DNA from: Cydia pomonella
Lineage: Eukaryota > Arthropoda > Insecta > Lepidoptera > Tortricidae
Assembly: GCF_033807575.1 (NCBI RefSeq)
Contig: NC_084705.1
Location: 10,534,019 to 10,598,018, forward strand
Reading direction: 5' to 3'
DNA: 64,000 nt
In this document: positions 43,270-56,035 of the stretch, piece by piece
Layout of the letters: the number at the start of each line of letters is the position of its first letter
Numbering within the stretch: the first letter of the stretch is position 1
Made by a program: the position numbers and the translations under genes
The notes under the pieces: generated by a model
What the model was told of the DNA's origin: nothing
Database searches by the model: none
Seen by the model: the letters and a program-made list of their open reading frames with translations, nothing else

Positions 43270-46200
43270 GTGAGTCACTCCTGACGTCAGTGAAATTGTG
43301 ATAAAGGAGTTCAGTGAAAAAACGGACATTTAGCTCGGCCAGTGATATCTATCAGACGCGCGTTCTAATCTCGCGAAACATATTCCGCAGACCGGAAGAA
43401 TGTCAAAGTTCTGGAACGACCAGTACATAGAACCACGTTTAAAATCAGTGTTGTGCTTAAGAGACAGTGAATTAACATGGTATTGTATGCTTGGACAGAT
43501 AACACAAACACTCAGTGCCCTGACGCTGCTACACAACTAATCCTACACATAGCATGCTACCATTGAACATGAAAAGTAACGAAATATTTTTCGTCATTTT
43601 CAGAGCGACCTCAGCAAGAACGACGTCGAAAGTGAGTATTTATTTTATTTGATACTAATAACGATAAGATTATATTAACTCTTATTTTGCGGAACAGTTC
43701 AAACGGTCGCACAGATTTAACAGTTATGTACCTGTTGATTTTTATGGAAGATGACATAATGATGTATGCATTGGAACATTGACGGTTATGAATGGTAACA
43801 AAATGAATGTAATGCGAGCGAGCATCGTAACATCTAAGTATAGAATCGTTTCTCTAATAAGGTTCGCGTAATCGTTGCTAAGAGATGCCGGTGGTGCGGC
43901 ATTGGCATGGCCACGCTGCGCGCGCGCTGCGTTCTATATTTATCCCTCGGTCACGTGGCGCGCGGCCCGCCCGCCCAAACAGAGAAACTCCGCTCAAATT
44001 TCACTGCAACCCTGCTTTATGTTTTCGGCGCCCAGCCAAAATCTACCTGCGTCTACGTATACGGATACTCTTATCATACACTCGTCATTTACAATCTGGC
44101 TTACTGTCAATATCAAGGTCATCATCTGCTGTCGATCAGCTGATCTCTACATATGCACCAGGTTATTATGATAATCCATAACCTGAAGTTATAACTTATA
44201 CTTTATTATATTTAAATATGAACTTGTATTTCAAAATAATTAATAATTAAATAATTAATAATTAAATATGTTTTTTATTAGGTAAGTAGAAAAAAATCCT
44301 ACAATAAATACTTCTTTTAAGGAATGTTTACATAGGTATATTGATAATAATTATAATTAAAAAAAAAAAACAAATTAAATTATTTTTCAAAAAAAAATAT
44401 TATCACTACTTATGCCCTTGTTAGTTTATTTAGCTCATACCTTACCAGATTTGAACCAATTACCTATGTCCGATGAAACTTACCTATAATTATAAATTAA
44501 TTTTAATAATTTACATGTCTACCTACAAAACTTCGGTAACAGTAACATTATTGTAGGTTATCAATTAGGATCATCTATCTTGCCTGATAATGAAGAAGGT
44601 GTATCATACATATGAACTTCTAATCCCTAAGGCAATGCAACCTTATTGAGTTGGCATGTTAGAACTGTCGGCGATAAAAGTTTGTAACGAATATAATTTT
44701 ATTGTTAATTTGTGTTTGAATTCGATTCTGGCAACTTAATAGTTGATTTAGAATTCATTAAACTCAATGATGAAGTTATGTTATAAGAAAGAAGTTCAAA
44801 GGAGTTGGGTCTGCGCCACAATTAGGGCACAGAGCTACGCTTTAAAATTAGAATGTGAGTCAGAAGTCAACACAGTGAATATATCGAAACTTGCGAGAAA
44901 ATAAAATATTTTCGGCGAAGAATGTCCGCCCACGCGGCCGCGCCCATGGTGTTGTCTGAGCTTAGGTGCAAATACAATAGATAATTCTGGAAACATTTGC
45001 GTAATTATAGCATTGAGTCAATGTATTAATTTAGGTTTCCAATCGTATTGATATACACGAGGTTAAATTTTCCATTGATCTATTGATACAATCCGTATAA
45101 CAATAAATAAACTGAAAATGTGTATATGTACATACATATACACACTTTTCTACAATCATGCTTTAAGTATGGCCAAAAGTATATCTTTGCCATAATGTAA
45201 AGAGAGAATACATTTCCCACCTGATTTTGAACTTTGCATAAAATTGTAAATTGATAGGGTTCAATTTTGCAGAATTTCTGACATCCTTATGCCTTATAAA
45301 GGGTTAAGCATTCTCACTTAATTGTAAGTTACACTTTATAGTCTGTAGCAGGCCTATACCGTCCCAACTTCGAGACACTGCAACGGTCAAATGACACTGA
45401 AATGTTCAGTCTACATCAACCTTGTTTCTCAAGGTTTTTATTTTGTGTTTTGTATTTTTATGTTTTTAGGTAAAAAAACTACTAGGTAGGTATTCAATTG
45501 CAATTTTAAATCGATTATAATTCTAATCGTTCATAGATACATACAATAGAATCACTTAAGCTAAAAACCTAAAACTATAAACTAAATATAAAAAAATCCA
45601 CGAAATCACTGCCTTCCGGCATGGTTGCAAGAACACTAGCGGCGTTACCCCTCTGGGCCCGCTTCACCGCCAAACTTAGCTTGTGGGCAAAGAAAGCCCC
45701 CGCTCTATGATCGCCTGAGACGCCTCATCAGCCGGACCACCTTCTTGACAAAATTCTTGATGTCGTGTGTTGCAAGCGCAATAAATTAAAATAAATAGAT
45801 AAAAAATAAATAAATGGATCAGTTTTAAATATCCAAATATACATTAATAAATAGGGTAGAGAAAAGGTTAGATAGGGTAAAAGAAACACTGGGGCAAGAA
45901 AAACACTTGTAGAAAATTCTCATAGTGTTTCTCTTGCCCCGAGCAAAATAGTTTGTTTCTCTGCCCCCCATGACCATTCTATTGTAAGAATTACAAATAA
46001 ATAAATAAATTAACTAACGTACACGTACAACATTTAATTTTAATCAGCATAAACATACACATACATACATATAAATTGTAAACGGAAATTGATTATCTAC
46101 AAAAAAAGATCAAGCCCTCCAAGGGCGGCGAATCGCCGTCTTCAGTATTTGTGGCTAACGCCTTAACCTCTAGGTGGCACATATCTCGATTTCTTGAGTA

Positions 46201-49200
46201 GGTGGATTATATGCAGTCTTTTGAAAGGCAACTTTACGCGAGTGGAATCAAAACGATTAACTATATTTATTTCTCAGGGGCATCCTTCGCCTTCTCCATC
46301 TACGATTTCGACGGCAGTGGCAAGGTGGACGCGTTTAACCTCGGCGATGTCCTAAGGGCGCTCAACTTCAACCCCACACTTGCCACCATCGAGAAGCTCG
46401 GCGGCACCAAGAAGAAGGGCGAGAAGTTCCTTACTGTAAGTACTGTTTATTATTGGGTGTGTTCAATAGAATTTTAAATTAAGGGTGGGGAGAGGGGGAG
46501 GGGGTGTGGCTTCTCGATCTCAAAACCATTGCTAGGCTTGTGGGCATAGGCGGAGATCCTGCCTGCTTAATAATATCCAAATCCAACAAAAACACGTTAT
46601 AAAACACCTAATTTAAGAAAGAGAAGAGTTTGGTTCCCTTATATTCCACGTCTATTCTTTCCGCACTGACTCTATATTTCAAATTTTTAATATATAAGTT
46701 CTACATGGAGATGAGGTGTCCTGAAGTGTCCCACCTAATTTAATTTGTTCTTATAAATCGTGTCATTCACGAAGACGCGTGCCTTGACTCGTTATGTCCT
46801 GTTGGAGGTTAGATTTGACAAATCTGCGCGTTATCGTGAATGACACAAACTATTGACTACTCAAAGATGTGACGTGACGTGACTATTCACGAATTGACAA
46901 TCTTTCATATCTTATTGTACACGAGCCTGCATGCCAAGGTATATAGCCAAGCTTATCGTACATATTTTGCTGTTTTAATATGTCTGTAAAGTGTAAATAC
47001 TTACTTACAGAAAATATCTTAAATTGTGATGTTGTTACAAGTTTCTAACTTTCAATTGCAGGTCGAAGAGTTCCTTCCCATCTACTCCTCAGCGAAAAAG
47101 GACAAAGACCAGGGAGGCTATGAAGACTTCCTGGAATGTCTGAAGCTGTACGACAAGAACGAAAACGGCATGATGCTCGGCGCCGAGCTTACACACACAC
47201 TTCTCGCGCTAGGTGAGCTCGCGTTTACTATAAACAAACGTGTAAAGGAAGAATACTAATTCAGTTCCGCCTTTTTGTTTCATCGTTATATACGGTGACT
47301 TATGTTTTAAAATAGAACATAGTCAATAACTGGTCAGTTAGGAGGAGGGTGGGGAAGGGCATCATTTGTACGAAGAAATAGTAAAACGAATGGTTATAGT
47401 CAGAAAACTTGATACTCTTCTAATTACAAACGGATATAATGTATATTATGTACCTGTATTTGGCAATGAAACCCGGACCTAGATTAATCCATTTAAATGG
47501 GACATAGGCAAATAGCCAAGTAATAAAAGAAAAACAAAATATTTATATTTTTTCGGATGGTATCTCTAATGCTGTGTTTCTGTCGTCACCAGGCGAGAAG
47601 CTTGATGACAAAGAGGTCGATGAGGTCGTCAAGGACTGCATGGACCCAGAAGATGACGATGGCATGATTCCCTATGCGCGTGAGTATCCTTCACTCATCT
47701 AGAAAATAGTAGTATTTTGACTTTTGAATGTTTATGTGATAGAACAAGACTTAAGGTTTTTTTATCGGGTGCATCGTTTCAGTCAGTCGTTATTATTGAA
47801 ATAGGTACTCTTTATAATAATCTAGAAAAGAGAAAGTTAGATTTCCGTTTCACTGACATTTTTGTTCTAATTACTACTCGTATTTGTTCAATCTAAGGAT
47901 TGAAATAATGCACCCTACATTTTACTTTAGTGTAAATAATGTTTGGGATTTGGACATTTTAAAATAGCAAGTAGTTATACCTTATTTAGCTCATTGCACA
48001 CGTGCACCTAGTAGCCAAGAATGATTTATCCTAAAGTCTAAACGAACCCATTTATTTATTCCTACTAATGCAAAAATCTTCACCATTTTAAATTGACCTT
48101 AGTGTACATGAAGTATTTAGCTGAGAAACAAAGTATTATGCCCCTTAGATTGAAATGATGGTATCAGCCTTTTCCATTATTACGCATGTGTAGTGTACTG
48201 GATGTGTGTGCCCCTGTTTTACCTTTTGTCCATTTCCAGCATTCCTGAAGAAGGTGATGGCGTAGAAGATCCACATCCCGTCATATCTTTAGTTATAAGA
48301 TCGTAAGTGGATAGATACATTAATAAAGGGTGTCGCTATCGCTGCTCGTCGTTCGTGCTTTGCTACTGTCTTATACATTTTCTTGGATGTTTTTAATTTT
48401 ACTTGGTGGTCAATATCAGGTAAAGTTTCGAGTTTATTATTGCTTTCAGGATACCAACGATTACTGTAATATCGATACCCTAGTTCACAATCGTTCTAAT
48501 TACGGAAAATAAATGTTCTAATTAGTACCATAGTGCATACTTACACAGACATTAAAGTTGATATTCCAACCAAATTTTCCACGCAATCGGTACGACTGTG
48601 AACAAGGGTATAGATATTTCAATAACAATATTCTTATGCACACTTATTTATGCTCTTCAGCTCAAGTTGTCTCAAAGAGTTGCTATTATTCTTTGTTATA
48701 ATTTTCTGTGTGAAGCTATTTATAACTTATCGTAACCTAAAATCATCTTTATCTTTTGATTCTCCAAACATTTAGGTTGATCTCAATTGGTAACATCGTC
48801 AGCTGATGGTTAACTTTATATGTAGTAACCTATCACTGACCATGGTTGACCATCTAGTACCTATATAATTTAAAAGAATAATAATAAAAATAACCGATTT
48901 TAACACCTTTCAGTGCTTTAACATAATTCAACAAAAATAAAAGAAAAAAAAAAACATTCTATTGAAATGACAAAAGAAAAAAAAAAATTTTTTAGTTGAT
49001 TAAAAATTGTACGACGTCCGGTGGCAGTAACTACGTACCCACCATGAACAAACCAATCATTCATCTAGGTACTTAACGCATTTCAGCGTTGTAATATTTT
49101 GTGCGGGTTGCATTGCACCATGCATAGCACAGACTGACTCACGTTATTCTGCAGAGGACTAGTTTATAGTACAGAGTACAGTCGCCATCAGATACATCGG

Positions 49201-49498
49201 AGCGCCCTAGGTGTTTACAAATATCTAAACAAAGGCACTATTATCAAGGCGTTTAAGTGCATGTTCAGATATTTTTAACACCTTAGCCGCTCCGAAATCG
49301 GATATATTTGATGGCGACTTTGCAATCAATTTTATCGATTGTTTTTCCGATGACCGACGGTTTGGTCCAACTTACCCTTAGTAGTTAGTTTTTTACATAT
49401 TAATATTAATCATATTTTTTGCTATTTCAGCTTTCCTACAAAAAATGTGCGACAAAGCTTTGGGCGGCGAGGAAGGAGCGGCGCCTGCGGAGGGCTAA
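43267..49498 (+). CDS. Mlc1: Myosin alkali (essential) light chain, muscle type
   Basis: The EF-hand essential light chain that binds the lever-arm IQ motif of muscle myosin II heavy chain. Exons are 43267-43269 (ATG only, then GTGAGT), 43604-43631, 46278-46435, 47062-47212 and 47593-47679, plus a choice of final exon at 48240-48265 or 49431-49498. The protein is 150 or 164 residues. It starts [20 protein letters not shown], then [80 protein letters not shown] and [14 protein letters not shown]. The EF-hands have lost most calcium ligands, as is usual for this family. Having a single codon in the first exon fits insect light-chain structure. The large intron 2 (43632-46277) holds MITEs and a GC-rich block that may be regulatory. 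Identity is secure. Confidence 0.96.
43876..43990 (+). promoter_or_regulatory. GC-rich island in Mlc1 intron 2 with MEF2-like and E-box sites
   Basis: A roughly 110-bp GC-rich island in AT-rich intron carries CTATATTTAT (43934-43943), one base off the MEF2 consensus, and CACGTG about 10 bp on. MEF2 drives insect muscle genes, so this could be an intronic enhancer or second promoter. Three short overlapping ORFs here look non-coding. Confidence 0.3.
45590..45800. repeat. GC-richer island, probable repeat remnant in Mlc1 intron 2
   Basis: CTGCCTTCCGGCATGGTTGC and CTCATCAGCCGGACCACC stand out from the AT-rich intron. On the minus strand it reads like the broken end of a LINE, with stops. No intact frame. 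Confidence 0.4.
46752..46856 (+). mobile_element. MITE family A, copy 3
   Basis: CGTGTCATTCACGAAGACGC, GATTTGACAAATCTGCGCGT, TATCGTGAATGACAC, in Mlc1 intron 3. Confidence 0.82.
48240..48265 (+). CDS. Mlc1: Mlc1 alternative terminal exon A
   Basis: Acceptor CCATTTCCAG, then coding for PFLKKVMA and a TAG stop. It is in phase 1 with exon 5. The 3' UTR probably ends after the AATAAA at 48508. It gives the 150-residue isoform. Confidence 0.93.
49187..49320. mobile_element. MITE with AGTCGCCATCA ends
   Basis: AGTCGCCATCAGATACATCG GAGCG at the left and CGCTCCGAAATCGG, ATTTGATGGCGACT at the right are inverse. About 134 bp between the two alternative Mlc1 terminal exons. Confidence 0.88.
49431..49498 (+). 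CDS. Mlc1: Mlc1 alternative terminal exon B
   Basis: Acceptor TGCTATTTCAG, then [22 protein letters not shown] and a TAA stop, in the same phase as exon A. It starts with the same Pro-Phe-Leu, so A and B are mutually exclusive ends. AATAAA at 49762 is the likely polyadenylation signal. It gives the 164-residue isoform. Insect Mlc1 genes are known to make two C-termini by alternative splicing. Confidence 0.92.
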
Positions 49499-50117
49499 GG
49501 CCGGCGCTGCAGGCGCCCGCCCCGCCGACCGCGACCAACGACAAACCGTATTCACCATCTCACATACGGACTATCTCCCTTTTTTATACGACGCAACAAC
49601 ACCTACCAAATTGTACAACTATCTATCTATCGACTGTATGTACATACTTAAAGTAAGATTAAATTACTGTAAAACACGTTGTACGTGTCTTTTAAATTTA
49701 TTATTATTTATTAAGTACATTTTATAATGACAAAAACATAAAAAGCCGTAAATTATTTTATAATAAACTGATAAATATTCTTTTGTTATCTTCAATTCTT
49801 TCGGTCAGTTCTAAATACCCGAATGCGAAATACTTAAATTTACTTCAAGTTACTTGTAGGTGGCCTATCCCACTGATCGAAAAGCTAGTGAAAAAGGCCA
49901 CAAATACTAACTATAACCTTTACATTACTTACAATAAAAATCTTGCAATGAAATTTTATTCCCTCATCATGATTGAAAACCCTTTAAATGCTCAGATACC
50001 TAGACCATGCGATACCAAGCGAGAACTCGCAAATGAGGATATAAACTAAGTTTTGTCGACCGTTGAAGTACAACTAATTTAACAGGTACATCGAATTTAA
50101 TGCATACTTTAGTATTT

Positions 50118-50820
50118 TATGCAACAGTTGTATAAGAAGGGTCAAAAAAGGCGAGCGGCGTGAGTTACAATGTGAGCCGGAGCCGAAGGCGTAGGCGAAC
50201 ATTGTAAAAGAATACGCCACGAGCATTTTTTGACCTACTTATACAACGTTGCATACAATATTTTTCCTACGAGTCAACAAAAATAAATCTTAATTTAGGT
50301 AAACAAAGCAAAACTATATAGCCAAGACGCGCGAGCATACCTTGTTACGCGCCCGGCCCGCCCCGGGCCGCGGCCGGCCGGTCGGCGACACCTTCTCGTA
50401 ACTCATGAGGCCCTGGTACTTGCTACTTGCTAAATTAAATTTTTGGACAGTTTTTTCTCAATTTTGGCCACCGTAGCCTACGGAGACTAACAAGCAACGC
50501 TAAGCGGTCTTCATAGTCTATGGGTGTTGCTATATTACGGGTGTCACATGCGTGTTTCTGACTTATGAAGTAATTATTTTTACTATGCAACCAAATGAAT
50601 ATTTTGTAAGATGGCAGCAATGCATTTGTTTAAAACTGTATTTGTTTTGGTTTTGTTAGGTTGGTAGCCATTAATTGCAGTAACGTTATAGCGATTCAAA
50701 GCACAAGAGCTTTTATGAGGAATAGACAATATAGACTTTTCTTGAAACCTTTTATGTATGTTCTTATATTCGTGTTAATGAATGCATAAAATGACAGATA
50801 ACAGTAGAGGAGTAGGAAAA
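50118..50820 (+). repeat. ~700-bp dispersed repeat, copy A
   Basis: Starts GCAACAGTTGTATAAGAAGG GTC, with an inner inverse TTTTTTGACCTACTTATACA ACGTTGC about 110 bp on. Then a GC-rich block (GCCCGGCCCGCCCCGGGCCG) and an end at GAGGAGTAGGAAAA. Nearly identical to copy B. Both copies keep a short minus-strand frame (HACDTRNIATPIDY). Confidence 0.9.
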
Positions 50821-50987
50821 TACATGTATGTATAGAAGCATAATATATATATGGATTTAAGAGTCGCACGAACCTAGCCGACGCCATACAAAAGCTATGC
50901 TCTCATTTTAAAACGCCATTCTAAAATAACAATGTCATGAAATTTGACATGAACATGAAAATTCAAGTAACAAATCTATGTCTGGTA

Positions 50988-51091
50988 CAGTCACGTCTGA
51001 AAATATCGGTACGGTAAAATATGTAAACGGGCAATAAAGTCGTGTATACATATTTTTGGCACTTTTTTCGTAGCGATATTTTCAGACATGA
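50988..51091. mobile_element. MITE with TCACGTCTGAAAATATCG ends
   Basis: CAGTCACGTCTGAAAATATC GGTACG and CGTAGCGATATTTTCAGACA TGACC are inverse. Same family as 16078-16208. Confidence 0.82.
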
Positions 51092-51112
51092 CCGTACCAG
51101 GTTTAGATATAG

Positions 51113-51230
51113 ATCGTGTCATTCACGACGACGGGTGCCTTGACTTGTCATGTTAGTTATTAATAATAACTTATTAGTTTAGATTAGATTTACAAATCTT
51201 CGCGTTATCGTGGATGATACGAGCTATATC
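51113..51230 (+). mobile_element. MITE family A, copy 4
   Basis: CGTGTCATTCACGACGACGG, TTACAAATCTTCGCGTTATC, GTGGATGATACG. Directly follows the element at 50988-51091. Confidence 0.8.
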
Positions 51231-52499
51231 ATCCACGTTCGCTCGAATTTCTTTGTAATTCAAAGAAATTCGAGCGAAGAAGTTTTAAATACAATACTTC
51301 TACTCGCTCTATTTTCTTTGTATGTATAACAATTTTAGCAACGAAAACTGGAACCGGACATTTGTAATCTATTGCACTAGAATATACACTCTTTTATCCC
51401 TGTCTAGAATTTAGTCAAAAGATAGTCACTCGGAATAATCAAGTTTATAGATAAACTTTGGTAATTTGAGAAATGGCCCACAATATTTTAATTAACTTTT
51501 GGATCTGGATCCTGGGTAATCTGAGGCTAGCCTGAAATAAAATTAACGAGCAAAATTTGAAGTTAATACCCACTTTTTACAGACCAAAGGTATTTACATT
51601 TAGAACGATCAAATAATTATGTAGAAATTATGTCTACGACCACATCGAACATATTTATCGACTTCATAAACAAAATTACATTGATTTCTAGTCCATTAGT
51701 CCTGTTCCTTATGTAATTTGCACTGAATTGTCCGATTGAAAAATATTTGCTGCTGATGCTTCGGCATTTTAGTAGGTAGAGCAGTTCGAGCTAAAGCCGA
51801 GTCTTATAGCCGCATCCAGCTTGAAGCGCTACATATTTTATCCTTGTTTAATTTTTCCTTTCTTATGATTTGGTCCGTCGTTTAATATATTAACAAACCT
51901 GTATCTGTAAATGCATTGTAATTTTAACTTTACGGATAACAGATAAGTAGGTACCTTATAATTATAGTATTTTTCAACACACTTGCTCAAAACGACGTTT
52001 TTATTCCACTGATTTTTGGCTCATAATCCTAGATATTAAACACGCGTGCTTTTTCAGTATATTATAACACTTGGGCTTTTTCATTATATTATCCGACTGA
52101 GTTAAGAAGGTAACTGATTGCAAATAATATGCATGGAAACGGAGCCTTCTTAATTTGGTCGAGTAATACATTTTTTTTTCTAACCAACTATTAGGTTTCA
52201 AATGTTAGTTCAAAGAGGTTTTATCACACCAAACATAATTTATAGATTAAATTATCTCGTAAACTACATTAATGAATAAACATAACAATTTATCGATTTG
52301 ATCTCCATCCGTCGAAAAGAAATATGAAAATATAAGCTTTTTTTAATTGGCTGTTTGTCGAATTCGTGCGCGCCTTTGCCTTGCGCGAGTTGCGCGTGCA
52401 TTGGAATCGTGCGTAAAAAAAAATACGCGCCAGCCATTTTCCGTATTTGTCATAAAATTGGAATAGTTTTGCATGTTTTTAGTTTATATATTGACGAAA

Positions 52500-52772
52500 A
52501 TGTCATTTTCTAGCATTGTAAAAGAAGAACACATAAAATTGACGCTGCCAGTAATACTAATAGAGGCAAGAGCCGAGAACGATAGCCTTTTACCATCAAA
52601 ATCGGGTGAAAAATAATTGGCGGCATATGAATCTTTTATTCAATGGAAAATCAGCAAAAACGCCCAGTCTTTCTTGGAAAACGTGTTGGTAGCTTACTTC
52701 AATGAACTGGCGAATAAGTGCCTACAAGCCGAGCACGCTTTGGTGCAATTATTCGATGTTAAAACTGTAGGT
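52500..52772 (+). pseudogene. Broken Crypton-like tyrosine recombinase N-terminal fragment
   Basis: From an ATG the frame reads SIVKEEHIKLTLPVILIEAR, an in-frame TAA after about 38 codons, then YESFIQWKISKNAQSFLENV and LVAYFNELANKC. The YxxFxxWK and SxxENVLxAYFxEL pattern resembles the N-terminus of the lepidopteran tyrosine-recombinase (Crypton-type) family. The catalytic domain is absent. A GTAAGC follows. Assignment is from memory. Confidence 0.5.
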
Positions 52773-52994
52773 AAGCCAACATTTTGAAAATTATACTTAT
52801 ACTGTTTTGACAAAAAAAATCTAATTTATAAGTTTTGTTTTTTCCCGCAAGTGTGTTGAAAAACGTCGTATGAAACGCGTGTGCTATGGTCATTACACAC
52901 ATCGGCTTTCTTATTGCGCGCTCGCTTACAGCTCGCGCGCACAATATCACCTCGTGTGTAATGACCAACTTAGCAAACTTGTATCATAATGTAC

Positions 52995-53702
52995 TATTAT
53001 GCAACAGTTGTATAAGAAGGGTCAAAAAAGGCGAGTGGCGTGAGTTACAATGTGAGCCGGAGCCGAAGGCGTAGGTGAACATTGTAAAGGAATACGCCAC
53101 GAGCATTTTTTGACCTACTTATACAACGTTGCATACAATACTTTTCCTACGAGTCAACAAAAATAAATCTTAATTTAGGTAAACAAAGCAAAAGTATATA
53201 GCCAACCAAGATGCGCGAGCATACCTTGTTACGCGCCCGGCCCGCCCCGGGCCGGCCGGACAGCGACACCTTCTCGTAACTCATGAGGCCCTGGTACTTG
53301 CTACTTGCTAAATAAAATTTTTGGACAGTTTTTTCTCGATTTTGGCCACCGTAGCCTACGGAAACTAACAAGCAACGCTAAGCGGTCTACGTAGTCTATG
53401 GGTGTTGCTATATTACGGGTGTCACATGCGTGTTTCTGACTTATGAAGTAATTGTTTTTACTATGCAACCAAATGAATATTTTGTAAGTTGGCAGCAATG
53501 CACTTAGTTTAGAACTGTATTAGTTTTGATTTTGTTAGGTTGGTAGCCATTAATCGCAGTAACGTTATAGCGATTAAAAGCACAAGTGCTGTTATGAGGA
53601 ATAGACAATATAGACATTTCTTGAAACCTTTTATGTATGTTCTTATATTCGTGTTAATGAATGCATAAATGACAGATAACAGTAGAGGAGTAGGAAAAAT
53701 AA
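52995..53702 (+). repeat. ~700-bp dispersed repeat, copy B
   Basis: Direct copy of 50118-50820 about 2.88 kb away, differing by scattered substitutions and small indels in the GC-rich block. Confidence 0.9.
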
Positions 53703-53709
53703 TTAAACG

Positions 53710-55975
53710 AAATTAGGTAAATATCTCAGTAGTTAAAAGGATAGAACAAAATACATCAACGCGCATCTTTTTAATAAAAAAAAATCTTCTACTCTATCTT
53801 TTGGTTTTGTCCTCTTGACTGAGGCGAGACGTGATAGGTCAAATTCATTATAGTTCACTAAAGCGTTGCATAATGAAGTCATTATAGTTGAGTCGGGATC
53901 CGGAGCACATAGTAAAAATTATGCCATTATAGTTTGGTATACTAAGTCTTAATTCAATTATTAAGGTCGAAGGGATAAAACATTGGATTTTTAGTGTTAT
54001 TTATATGTCATAATTTCATAGACGATGAGAATTTGACGTTCAAAATAACATTTGCACTGCGTTCTATCAAAATCATTGCAGACTTATCTTGGTCTAACTA
54101 TAGACCGACTGATATAACAAATTGAGGTAGTGCCGCCATAAACGTCACATTTTCTTAGGAATTTGACCTATTTGGTACCACACTTTGACACAGACAAAGT
54201 CTGTGCAGAATAAGCTCAGTTTGACCTATTTAGTGGAGCCTACACTACATATATAAATTATATGACAGGTTCGGTTGAAATCAGTGGTGGATCTTACCAA
54301 ACTCCCTGACTTCTGTTCGATCCGCTGGTGGAGCATATTAAGAGATGCAAGTATCACAGGATCCACCGAGCCAAATGGTAGATCACAGTGAACTTCAGCG
54401 TGCTATTCAATCCACTGGTGGATCGAGATAGTGGGATTTAATAGATAGAGGGATTTAATTATGCTTATAGAGTTAAACCAAGATAGTCTGTAATGATTTT
54501 TATCTACACACATATCATAAACTCTCTATGATGCCTTCAAAATTCGTAAATAATGGCCAACATTACGATAAACTGTTTTGTTACAGCAAATTTCTTATCT
54601 GTGATAATGTTTTACTTGTTTCATAAAGAACTACATCAGAATCTATTTGGTAATGACATTCAAATTTAGAACATCTGTGAAAAATAAAGCAATTCGATGT
54701 GACCTCTATTCTAATATCAGTCGAGATGCCTTCTTTTTCGAAATGAAATGTCAATTGCATACAATTTTGACAAGTCTCGCATGTTAGTTTATATCGAATG
54801 ATACGGAAATAGGCCACCGACTCTAGTTTGTCTCTGAATTAAAAAAAACTACGGATGCGTGACATGCGTGAAAAAAGTTTTCATTTACCGCCATTTGACG
54901 TACAGTTTATCTTTTAATTCGTTTTAAGCGTTTTAAGTATAAAATGAATTTGTTTTGTTGATAAAAATATTTCGGTGACGCCACCACATATCCGCAAGTT
55001 CCGCCAGGAGAGTAACAATGCCGACGCCTAGGTTCTTAGCTACTCTAGCGCTGCTCTGGAGAGATTTGGAACTATTATTTATAGCTGACAGCTGGGCACT
55101 TTTGCAACGTTTGCAACAGTTTTGCCTAAGGAGATTTTGTTCCTTGCCTCTACCTTCCATATACTGAATAACGACACTTGACATTGGCAAAATCATCATA
55201 CATTGATCTTTACTCTTTGGATTTGATGGAGACCATATTTTAAAGAACTCTTTCGCCAGGAGCGCGATGCCATAAAAAAAAAAGAACTCTTTGAACTCAA
55301 CGTCAAAATGTCATATGTTGGAATGTCAAGTCACTACGTTGTTTATACGATTTTCATCACACTTGCTCGAGAAAGATCTTATTTCATGTAGGTGTACTGA
55401 AGGACAAAGGCCTGTATTGTTCCCGCGGGAGTTACGGAATGTGAAAAAAGCTATTTATATAAAGCTATATTTTTTAAAAAATGTCACTAATTCATACAAA
55501 GCAAGTAGCGTAAATGAGTTTTACTTAAAAAATACTGCCGTTTATAATTTAATCAGTTTGTTTATGTTTAAAAATATTTAATTTATTGTTTTAATAGCCG
55601 TTCAAGATATTTTTACATTATTTTCATCGTGGCTGAATGCCGAATAGGTCTGTGCCTTATATGCCTAACCTGTCAATAAATGTTATGTCACCGTATTTAA
55701 GAGTAATTTCGCTTAAAATTTAGTTATTTCTTCGCAAGTGTGATAAAAAACACAGTGTGTAACTCCGGGGGTAAGAATATTGCAAATTCGGGTCTTTAAC
55801 TCCCTCCAGCGCTTCCAAAATTTCACCATTCTTTCCAGACAATTTTCTTTTCGCAGTTATTCATAGTCTACGTGTTTTTTGTAGTAATTTAAACGGCAGA
55901 GTCTAGTAGGTAAATAAAGAAGACCTACCATGCGTAATCATTATTGCAGTCGTCTCTAATTAAGACATTTAAGAC
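53710..55975. other. Intergenic, no gene seen
   Basis: AT-rich DNA with short chance ORFs. A cluster of GGTGGATC/GATCCACC motifs is at 54280-54430. No coding exon supported. Confidence 0.5.
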
Positions 55976-56035
55976 CGTATGACTTTATTCGAGCGGCGGG
56001 AAAGCATTTTACATACAAATAAGTTGGTTATTTTT

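Noticed and set aside
43875..44181. Three overlapping ORFs in Mlc1 intron 2
   Set aside because: All three frames are open through a GC-rich island with no preferred frame or homology; more likely regulatory DNA.
49783..50049. 88-codon ORF just after Mlc1
   Set aside because: It begins past the Mlc1 polyadenylation signal, has AT-driven composition, and shows no recognisable domain or splice context.
54280..54430. Cluster of GGTGGATC motifs as a regulatory array
   Set aside because: Spacing is irregular and only four or five imperfect motifs are present; not enough to call.
54933..55199. 88-codon minus-strand ORF
   Set aside because: No domain recognised and no splice context; surroundings look like eroded repeat.
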